From Carnegiea gigantea (Eukaryota; Streptophyta; Magnoliopsida; Caryophyllales; Cactaceae): 64,000 bases of DNA. This document shows, piece by piece, positions 55,967-64,000 of this stretch. Each line of letters opens with the position of its first letter. The first letter of the stretch is position 1. Made by a program: the position numbers and the translations under genes. The notes beneath the pieces were generated by a model. The model was not told the DNA's origin. It made no database searches and saw nothing but the letters and a program-made list of their open reading frames with translations. Where the stretch lies: the NCBI GenBank assembly GCA_029747015.1, contig JAKOGI010000421.1, forward strand, positions 211,001 to 275,000. The letters are read 5' to 3'.

Positions 55967-55981
55967 TCCCCAACAATGCCA
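55967..55981 (-). promoter_or_regulatory. Decayed tRNA-Asp primer-binding site
   Basis: The minus strand reads TGGCATTGTTGGGGA, against TGGCGCCGTTGCCGGGGA at the two intact sites in this window. It has three transitions at CpG or GpC positions and a three-base loss. Its position between gag and the 5' LTR fits. Confidence 0.65.
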
Positions 55982-56248
55982 TCAATTTGTCATTAAATTT
56001 TTATAGTGAGAAAGGAAAAATGTCATCCTCTGGGATGATGGGAGATTGGCATAAGTATATCTCAATTGTGTAAGCAATTTGATATGATTGACTAAACTAA
56101 ATTACTCTAAAATGTAAATCCGGACCAACAACACCACAAGTGAGCACTGAAATTTAAAACAAACAATTAAAAACTCAACTAACCTATCGAGTACCAAACA
56201 ATGCACGAACATAAAACACCTAATGCATCAAAAAGGGTGATCGATGCT

Positions 56249-57505
56249 CGATAAGCGCTCAATATGTATATCATTCTAGCACTATTTTGTGTCATTTTTA
56301 GGAGAATATTGTGCTTTAAGTTATTATTTATAATCCTATTCTCGATTTATGCTTAGGTATGGTTGTTTGATGTATTTTGCAGGATTTTAGGCCTTTTTAC
56401 CCAACATTTAACCCTATATAGGTGTATTTTAACTCACCACGGATGTCCCTGAATTGCCATGCCCGTGAAAGAGAGGAAGAATAGAAGAATGACAAACCAG
56501 CCTAGACCACGGTTGGCCCGTGGTGGATGCCACGGTTGGTGGCAAGCCTGTAACTGCTAGCCTCTTTGTTTTCCCTCATCGTGTGTTTGAGATTGATTTG
56601 GTTTTCCTATAAATAGGGCCTCCCACGGGCTGTTGAAAGAGTAATCCCATCCATCCCATTCCATTCTTTTCCTCCTTTCAAGTAGATTAGGATTTTAGAT
56701 TAGCTTAGAGATAGATAGATAGAGTTAAAGGGAAGATTTGCAAGGATTCCACCCGGGGTTTGGACGATAGTTCAAGCGCAATTCTTGGTTGAGCATCTCT
56801 TTTTTCTCCTCTCTTCTCTTCTCTTCTCTTTAGATTTATCATTTTAGATGTTTAATTTAATCATGTTTGAGTAGTTTTATTTTGTCTAGGGATTTAATAG
56901 TTTGTGGAATTGTTATTAGATCATGTTTTAGTTTATTCAATTGTGCTTATTTTCATAATTGGTTCGGTTTCGTTCTATCAAGTGTTATTTATGTTGTGAG
57001 TAGATTTGTGGCCAAAGTTTACTTGCACACTTGAAACAATCGAGTGAACATTCGAAAGACGACATTTGATTGTTTGACTGCTTGTTAAAACCTATCGTTG
57101 CATCGTCTTCAAAGAGAGATTGTCAAGTTGGGAGGACTCGAATTAAATAATCGAAAATATTTAACTTGGATTAAGAACGACTTTTGCTTAGTTGAGGCAA
57201 ATTTAGTTGATTTCGAAAGAATAGACTAAATTTCTGTGTAGATTGCAACTCCTCGAAATTAACCAATTAGAGAAAGGGACATGTTTATCATTTTAATTCA
57301 ATTCCCTTTCATAACTACAAAAATTCCTGGGTGTTTTTCCCATATTTGATTTAGAAAAGTTTATTTGCAATTGTTGAATCGAAACCATTTGAATTAGAAT
57401 TTTGCTTAGCATATCTTAAGGGGATATAGCCCAATAGGTTAACCTAGTCTCTGTGGGATCAACCTTGAATAGCTACAACGCCACCGTGCGCTTACGGCCG
57501 TATCA
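56249..57505 (+). repeat. 5' LTR of the non-autonomous element
   Basis: Starts CGATAAGCGCTC and ends GGCCGTATCA. It contains CCACGG and CCGTGG in inverted orientation at 56507-56523 and a TATAAATAG box at 56608-56616, followed by a C/T-rich leader near 56800. Confidence 0.92.
56608..56616 (+). promoter_or_regulatory. TATA box of the 5' LTR
   Basis: TATAAATAG, 360 bp into the LTR and conserved at 61062-61070 in the 3' LTR. It is a plausible promoter element for the genomic transcript. Confidence 0.65.
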
Positions 57506-57511
57506 AATTTT

Positions 57512-57529
57512 TGGCGCCGTTGCCGGGGA
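57512..57529 (+). promoter_or_regulatory. Primer-binding site, tRNA-Asp type
   Basis: TGGCGCCGTTGCCGGGGA, six bases after the LTR. It is identical to the site at 27828-27845. Confidence 0.95.
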
Positions 57530-57586
57530 CTAGCGTCGAATATTGATTTTTTTTTTAATAGGTTTGACTAAGCATTTTGTTTTCCT

Positions 57587-58621
57587 TTGAAGAGAAAAAA
57601 AACCCTAAAAGAACGATTTAGGAAAATAAATAAATTGAGAGATAAAATTACAACAATGGCAATTTTTCATTTCCTCCAATTCGAGCGTGAATTATTTTGG
57701 AGGTATTTTAAGCGATTAAATGTCTTTCTTGCTCAATGTGGCTATTGTGTGAGTAAATGGGAAAAATTAGACATTGTTGATGAGGGTGTAAATAGTGAAA
57801 CCCGAACTCTTTTAGAGTATTGGGATTTTCATAGTAAAAATGTTAATGGTGCATGGTATTTGCTTAAGTGGATTGCTTAAGATTCATTTGGATTTGAGAA
57901 GGCTACTATTATTTCTAGATATTCAATTTCTGATCCTTGCGCATTCTATTCTAGATCTTGTCATGCCTCTTTTTGGTGTGATTTGTGTAATTTTTCTAAC
58001 CATGCTACTAAGTCGTGTCCTTATTATGCATGCTATGATCAGTTTGACTTTGTATCACCATGGGACAATACTGAAGTTGCCTTGACCTTACATGATTTAT
58101 CCTTCCCTTTAACTTAGTGCACAGAGCTCAAGATGGGTGAGTCTTTTGGGTTTGATGGTAGGTTTGATTTTGCTTATGCATATTTTAAGTCGGAAGATAT
58201 TTTTGATAAGGAGCATAATCTAATTGAGGCTCCTTTGGAGGAGTCACGTGATGTGTTTATGTATGAGGAGTTTCCTAGCCTTGGTTATAATAGTGTTATC
58301 CCTAATCCCCTTGATCATTCCCATGTTTCCCCTATGTGTTCACGACCCTCTATTTTCCCTGAGTATTCTTGAGATGTGCCCATTGATAATCTTAAGATTT
58401 GTGATTCTAATGTTAACTTGGGCCATGAGGATAACGAGTTTAATGTGCTTGCTGGGAATATTGATGATTATGTGCCCTTAGGTTATTTTAGAGGGTATGA
58501 TACCTCCATTGATCCATATTGCATAAGCCTAGAGGACCTACCTAGGAAAATCATGTGGTCTACATTCTTAATCCTTCCTATGATTTTTCTAAGGCTATTG
58601 ATAAGGTTAAGAGGATGGTAG
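57587..58621 (+). pseudogene. Single CCHC-containing frame of the non-autonomous element
   Basis: One frame of about 345 codons starts at an ATG 57 bp after the primer site. It is interrupted only by three stop codons (TAA at 57878-57880, TAG at 58116-58118, TGA at 58370-58372), with no frameshift. The start is basic (MKRKKTLKERFRKINKLRDK). FHFLQFERELFWRYFKR follows, and near codon 125 there is CDLCNFSNHATKSC, an exact CX2CX4HX4C zinc knuckle, then PYYACYDQFDFVSPWDNTE. The C-terminal third is acidic (EAPLEESRDVFMYEEFPSL). It does not resemble the capsid blocks of the Athila gag genes here, though the knuckle suggests a nucleic-acid-binding, perhaps gag-like, role. The product is unrecognised. 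Confidence 0.75.
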
Positions 58622-60688
58622 TTGTCTTTGGTGTGATTTTTGTTATTTCCTCTTACCTTGTATTTTCTGAATTGTGGTCCCAGAAATTTGATAAGCTCAT
58701 GTGTGCTTAACAGTGTCTACTTTCATGGGCTAAGTCTTGACAATGTGATGGAATGGCTAATACTCCATGTGTCCCGGTTATTATGAGGTCGCATAGCTTA
58801 GGTGCACTCTGCACCTAACCTGGTGAGATCGTTATATTTTATTTTTCTTTTCTTTCTCTTACTTTCTTTCCTTTGCATAATAATACTTTATCTAAGCATA
58901 GGGGAAAGGTAGTTCTATGTTTTTTCATTTTGGTTTTTAGTTTGCATTCTAGTTAGAGCATATAGTTTTAGGTTTTCCTTTTAGTTTGCATTAGTGTTTT
59001 TCATTTAGTTGCATTTTAGGTTTACATATAGGATTACATGTAGAGATGGCATGCATTAGTTTGAGATAACCTCCAATGATATTTTTGCTAGGCATAATAG
59101 CTTTTATGAGTTTGAATATCTTTTGATGTGTAATCCCTTTTGGTGCTAAAATTTTTGAAGGTTTTATGAATATTTCTTGTTTTGACCCTTGTCTTGGTTG
59201 AGAACTAAGTTGCTCCCTTGGAGTCATTAGCATTAATGTTGGTGCATGAGCTTCATTTTATGAGGTTAATGAGATTTTAGTAGATATCCCGTGAAATTTT
59301 GAGCCTCATTTGGACTAATTTATTATATTTAGGCTCATGTTTCTTTCATGTGAGTGACTCTTCCAAGTTGCATCTCCAGAACTTGCCTTGATTCTTATTC
59401 AAAATCACAATAGCATGTGTATAGTTGATGATATGATAAGGGCATTTCTTTCTTTGAATATTTTAGCCACACAGCCAAATAGCCTACCTTTGTATTACAT
59501 GTTTATTCCCTTTGCTAACCCTTTTGAGCTTATATCCGTCTTTTTTGAGATCGCTTCATATTAGCCCTTGGCCAAACACATATTCCTACCTTTAAGCTAA
59601 GTCTATAGAGCATCACTTCATGTATGTTATGGGTGGTTTTGGGGGTATTTGAGTTTTAAGGTGGCTTTGGTATGTTGGTTTGTTGAGGGATTGATGATAT
59701 TGAGCATTTGCTTTTGATTCCTTCTTATTTGAGTTGTGTATATATATCTTCGGTTGTGAGATGATAGTTAATGATCCGATGCCTTTTAATAATTGCCATT
59801 TTCTATTATATGCCCACATTGAGAGCAATGTGTGATTCCAGTATGGGGGAGTTAGTTGTTATATTTTCGTTTCATCTCCCAAAAAAAAAAAGGAATTACT
59901 ATAAAAAGAAAAAGCACAAAAAAAATCATGTTGAAAAAAAAAACAACGAAAAAAAGAGGAAAAAAAAGAAAATCGTAAAAGAAAAAGAAGCAAAAAAAAA
60001 ACTAAGTGTTTGGCATGGGATGCGTACATACCTTGTGTTCCTTCTTTATCAACTCATTTCCTATGTAATTGATTGGGATAAGTTCATTGTGTTTTGGAGT
60101 TTGGAGTGTTGGCGAACTTGTTAGTTGCTTGGTGTTTTGTTAGTTGCTCCCCAGTCACTTGGCTAAGTAGCTCTATATTGTCCCAAATTCATTTGTCTAC
60201 TCCTTTCCCTTAACCCTTCTAGCCCACATTACAACCTAAATAAAGTCTTCTTGATTGTCTTGTGCACATTGCATTTTAGTGGTAGAGAATGTGAGAGTCT
60301 TGTCAAGCATATGGTAGATTGCATCTTTAAAATGAGTCTTGAGTGAACCTATGCTATATTTCAAACACATGAGTGGGAGTGTTCCACATTTTCCAAACGT
60401 GAAGTTCTACCAGTCCATTTGGCTCTATTCAATTCCATGTGCTTGCATGATATGCTTTGTGGTTCTTTGGGGTGATCAAGTTTGATGTCGAGCTTGTGGT
60501 TATGTACTTTTTTTGAAAACCTTCTCCTCCTTCTGATTTTGAAATGTTTTGTGCACTACTTGGGGTTGCCGTTGATTATTATTCTTGCTTGTGACATGCT
60601 ACGGTTTGCCTATTTTAAAGAGGTTGTTCTGTTGCATCTTCCCTTGTTGGTTTTCTCTAGTGTTAACTTGAGGACAAGCAATAGTTTA
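58622..60688 (+). other. Long 3' noncoding region of the non-autonomous element
   Basis: About 2 kb without a credible gene. Blocks match 19301-21049 in order: CAAATAGCC then CTAACCCTTTTGAGC near 59480-59530, TTTAAGCTAAGTCTATAG near 59591, an A-rich tract at 59881-60005, then AAGTCTTCTTGATTGTCTT near 60245 and GAGGACAAGCAATAGTTTAAG before the purine tract. Conservation without coding potential suggests a functional RNA role such as packaging, but that is inference. Confidence 0.7.
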
Positions 60689-60702
60689 AGTATGGGGGAG
60701 TT
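60689..60702 (+). promoter_or_regulatory. Polypurine tract
   Basis: AGTATGGGGGAGTT directly before the 3' LTR. Confidence 0.8.
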
Positions 60703-61958
60703 TGATAAGTGCTCAATATGTATATCATTCTAAGGCTATTTTGTGCCGTTTTTAGGAGAATATTGTGTTTTAAGTTATTATTTATACTCATATTCTCGAT
60801 TTATGCTTGGGTATGGTTATTTGATGTGTTTTGTAGGATTTGAGGCCTTTTTACCCAGCATTTGACCCTATATAGGTGTATTTTGACTCACCACAGATGT
60901 CCTTGAGTTGCCATGCCCGTGGAAGAGAGGAAGAACAAAAGAATGACGCACCAGCCCAGACCACGGTTGGCCCGTGGTGGATGCTACGGTCCGTGGCAGG
61001 CCTGTAACTGCTAGCCTGTTCGTTTTCCCTCATCATGTGGCTGAGATTGATTTGGTTTTCCTATAAATAGGGCCTCCCTCGGCTGCTGAAAGAGTAATCC
61101 CATCCATCCCATTCCATTCTTTTCCTCTTTTCAAGTAGATTAGGATTTTAGATTAGATTAGAGAGCGAGAGAGAGATAGAGTTGAAGGGAAGATTTGTAA
61201 GGATTCCACCCCGAGTTTGCACGACGGTTCAAGCGCGATTCTTGGCTGAGCATCTCTTTTCACTTCTCTCTTCTCTTCTATTCTCTTTAGATTTATCGTT
61301 TTAGATGTTTAATTTAATCATGTTTGAGTAGTTTTATTTTGTTTAGGGATTTAGTAGTTTGTGGAATTGTTATTGGATCATATTTTAGTTTATTGAATTG
61401 TGCTTATTTTCATAATTGGTTCGATTTCGTTCTATCAACCGTTATTTATGTTGTGAGTGGATTTGTGGCCAAAGTTTACTTGCACACTTGAAACAATCGA
61501 GTGAACATTCGAAAGACGACATTTGGTTGTTGGACTGCTTGTTAGAACCTATCGTTGCATCGTCTCGAAAGGGAGATTGTCAAGTTGGGAGGACTGAAAT
61601 TAAGTAATCGAAAATATTTAACTTGGATTAAGACATATTAGTTTGACAGAATGACTTTTACTTAGTTTAGGCAAATTTAGTTGATTTCGAAAGAATAGAT
61701 TGAATTTCTGTATAGATTGCAACTCCTCAAAATTAACCAATTAGAGAAAGGGAATTTCCTTTCATAACTATGAAAATTCCTAAGTGTTTTTCCCATATTT
61801 GATTTAGGAACGTTTATTTTTAATTGGTGAATCGAAACCATTTGAATTAAAATTTTGCTTAGCATATCTAGAGGGGTTATAGCCCAATACATCAACCCAG
61901 TCTCTGTGGGACCGACATTGAATAGCTACAACGCCACCGTACGCTTGCAGCCGTATCA
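60703..61958 (+). repeat. 3' LTR of the non-autonomous element
   Basis: Starts TGATAAGTGCTC and ends GCAGCCGTATCA, then the ATGCT duplication. It matches 56249-57505 along its length with scattered differences and small indels, for example near 61630 and 61755. Confidence 0.93.
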
Positions 61959-63029
61959 ATGCTTGATATGGCCCGTGTCATAACAAGGCCACCAATAATT
62001 CCCGACGAATCCTCAAAGATCACCTAGAAAGAGAGAATACATCCTCAAAATCAACTATTCTACTTTATTATATGCAACAAAAATGAAAAGAGAGAAAGTT
62101 ACCCATAAATCAAAGTCTCTTTATGTGAATTTTTCATGATCAATATTCTTCTAATCAACAACCAATCACCATACAACAATATTCAATGCCCTACTTAACC
62201 TTCCATTGATGAAACTTAAATCTTAAAATGTACAACTCAAAGTTAAAATGATGAACATGAAGTTGAGAAGGGGAATGTGGAAGGAAGGATGATTAAGTTT
62301 TAAGGAGTATATTAGGGCTTCAAATCCAATGGGATTGATACAGTAATCTCCCCACTACTCCTAGTTCATCAAAACCTATGGTTTGGGGGCGAGCTTAAGT
62401 GTGCCAAAATGGAGAAATGTGAGGAATCTTGGAGGGAAAAAGTAAGATTACATGCTAATGAGAGAAGCGTATTAGGACGTTGCTAGAAATCAATCAAAGA
62501 TTAACTTTCATTAATGGAGAATCAAGAATCCAGAACGGCTAACTAGGGAGAGAAAAAGTTGTTATTCTAAAGATAAATCCTAAAAAATACCACCATCTTT
62601 TTCATTAGCCTAGTTCTGATTTTTATACAAGTGATTTTGTAAATTGCCACGGGTATGCCACGTGGCATAACACCACCGTGCTAAATCTCTATTTCCTATA
62701 CTGCTGAGTATTGAAAAAGAGGGGTGGCACGAGAATGCGACATGGCACAGCCCCACCGTACTGTGCTAAATCTTTGGTTGCTCCATGTCTTGCTCTTTGC
62801 CTACTCTGGCACACACTGACACTCTTGGCGCACCCTGGACTGTCTTTTTGGCACTTCCAACTTTTTAGGCCTCAAATTGGGTTTATGAATGCTCCAATTT
62901 TGGACATCTTCACTCATATTCCTACAAAACACAAAACATGGACAAGTCATTTCATTAGTGGTTATTTTCAAGCTAAAATAAAGCATGAGGGAGGGTAAAA
63001 CTGTATCGTTAGGTACCAAACATATCTCA

Positions 63030-64000
63030 AATTGATGAAATTAGTGTAATTATTTGAGCTTAGATAGTTATTTAAACATGAAATGTGATATTAATTTTGG
63101 ATGATTGAGATTAAATGGAGTTAAGGTTTGTGTGTTAGATGAAGTTAAGGTTGTGGGTGATGTGGATTTAAGGATTAGGCTGTGAATTACACTTATGTTC
63201 AACAAACTATGGGTTCCCTTAGAGAATATTTGGATTTGAAGAATGAAAATTGGGGAAGGGGGGAATTGAATTTTTAGATTTTGTCCAAATTTTTCCACTA
63301 CGTTAATTTTTGGGATTATTGGGTTAGCCAAAAATTGTGAAATTTTTACTATATATTCTCTATGATAAATTTTCATGAATTTTGGATATGTATTTTATGA
63401 GTTATGAATTTTCGAATTAAACTAGCTATTTTAATGTGTAATTTTGGCCACTACTTTAATTTCTATGAAAGACAAACATGGCGGAAAATCCTAAAAAGTT
63501 CACTATAGATTATTCACAATATTTGGCAATTCATATAAAATTTCATAAATTTAGGATGTGTATTTTATGAATTATGAATTCTTGAATGAAATTGGTATTT
63601 TTAGGGGAGTTGGAGTTGATGGGTGAAATTGGATTTTTACTAGAGGTGGGTCAACTATGGGTGAATACTTCAAGATGTTTCCTTTAATTTTGTTTTAATA
63701 GAGCGATATTTGAGGTGTTTGCCATTTTCTTGAGAAAATTTAGTAGTTTATGTTGTATTTTGAAATTGGCCATAGATGAGCATGAAAGGGTGGGGACATA
63801 AACACTACCTTGATCGTGATCAATGAGGGAGTTGGAAAAGTTCAGAAATTTAATTAAAACGTGTATACTTGGGAACTTATAATCAAATGATAAATTGGGT
63901 TGGATTTTCTTTTCTAGTAAATAGATTGTGTATTGATGAGGATTAAAAAGGGGCATTCTTGCTTAATTTAATGCTCAACTAGAGGGGAAAAATACGAGGT
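63030..64000. other. Right flank, unassigned
   Basis: AT-rich. It contains a short imperfect direct repeat (GTATTTTATGAGTTATGAATT near 63391 and GTATTTTATGAATTATGAATT near 63560). No coding frame, LTR edge or RNA gene was recognised. Confidence 0.45.

Larger units (their letters stand above)
56249..61958 (+). mobile_element. Non-autonomous Athila-like LTR retrotransposon
   Basis: 5.71 kb with LTRs of 1257 and 1256 bp, a perfect ATGCT duplication (56244-56248 and 61959-61963), a tRNA-Asp primer site and a polypurine tract. The internal 3.2 kb encode no protease, reverse transcriptase, RNase H or integrase: only one CCHC-containing frame (57587-58621) and a 2-kb noncoding region shared with the Athila fragment at 19301-21049. 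By eye LTR divergence is roughly 8-10% over the first 300 bp, mostly transitions. It would depend on enzymes of an autonomous Athila-type partner. The left LTR starts CG rather than TG. Confidence 0.92.
38995..63029 (-). mobile_element. Large minus-strand Athila-type element with nested insertions
   Basis: On the minus strand: 5' LTR (about 63029 to 55988, interrupted), decayed Asp-tRNA primer site (55967-55981), gag (55740-54693 and 46387-45900), protease, reverse transcriptase and RNase H (to 43567), integrase (41879-40700), spacer, ATHILA ORF1-like region (40020-39005). The 3' LTR is lost. Three insertions open it: 41880-43566, 46388-54692 and 56249-61958. The sequence on the two sides of each insertion matches one continuous Athila, and the two solo-LTR insertion sites read through in frame when one target copy and the insert are ignored. 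Confidence 0.82.
55988..63029 (-). repeat. 5' LTR of the minus-strand Athila, split by a nested element
   Basis: On the minus strand this LTR ends at 55988 (ATGACA) beside the primer site. The other end is estimated at TGAGATATG near 63029. Removing the element at 56249-61958 leaves about 1.3 kb. Internal features (TTTTGTAGGAATATGAG near 62930, GCCACGTGGC at 62657-62666, CTTGTATAAAAATC near 62635 as TATA-like) follow the same order as in the LTR at 60703. The outer edge is uncertain. Confidence 0.6.

Noticed and set aside
56507..56523. Inverted CCACGG/CCGTGG motifs as a CRISPR-like or operator array
   Set aside because: The repeats are few, irregularly spaced and inside plant retrotransposon LTRs; no such system fits a plant nuclear context.
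58991..60124. Lysine-rich and other short frames in the 3' region of the non-autonomous element
   Set aside because: The lysine-rich stretch is the A-rich tract at 59881-60005, and the same region in the related element at 19301-21049 has no matching frame.
1..64000. tRNA or rRNA genes
   Set aside because: The only tRNA-like matches found were retrotransposon primer-binding sites, which are complementary to tRNA 3' ends and not genes.

Overview
The window is dicot plant nuclear DNA, and I find no host gene in it. Essentially all recognisable coding sequence belongs to transposable elements: Ty1/copia, Ty3/gypsy of Athila, Tat/Ogre and Tekay-like type, an RTE-type LINE, SINE-like copies, and small terminal-inverted-repeat or foldback elements. 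A Solanaceae host is likely, because the LINE and two SINE-like copies share a 3' tail ending in GTT/TTG repeats, as in tobacco TS-type SINEs. The genus cannot be fixed from this window. The setting looks like repeat-rich heterochromatin.

Layout. 213-5169: a very young copia element on the minus strand. It has 252-bp LTRs that differ at one base by eye, a TAAAT target-site duplication, and one long gag-pol frame broken once in the RNase H. 5170-10265: AT-rich spacer with two SINE-like insertions (5518-5796 and 8507-8726), a 230-bp tandem duplication, a TA/CA microsatellite and a TIR element. 10266-17735: the 3' part of a decayed SIRE-like copia element (minus) carrying a small hAT-like insertion. 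About 17736-22290: the 3' half of an Athila element (plus). 22350-24120: a Tat-type RNase H/integrase remnant (plus). About 24700-26150: an Ogre-like first-ORF remnant (minus). About 26450-31947: the 5' half of an Athila element (plus), cut by a Tekay-like element (31948-39005, plus) that has a 3.17-kb LTR and an extra reading frame ahead of gag.

39005-63029 is one large minus-strand Athila element opened by three independent insertions. Solo LTR B (41880-43566) sits in pol. Solo LTR A (46388-54692, TSD CAGTG) sits in gag and itself holds an RTE LINE and a 447-bp foldback. A non-autonomous Athila-like element (56249-61958, TSD ATGCT) sits in its 5' LTR. Mentally removing either solo LTR restores continuous Athila translation across the junction, which supports the nesting order.

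All proteins here are retrotransposition proteins (Gag, protease, integrase, reverse transcriptase, RNase H, LINE endonuclease), nearly all broken by stops and frameshifts. The copia element at 213-5169 is closest to intact. The most interesting objects are the non-autonomous element, with its single CCHC-containing frame and a 3' noncoding region shared with an Athila element; the extra frame ahead of gag in the Tekay-like element; and the near-perfect foldback beside the LINE.
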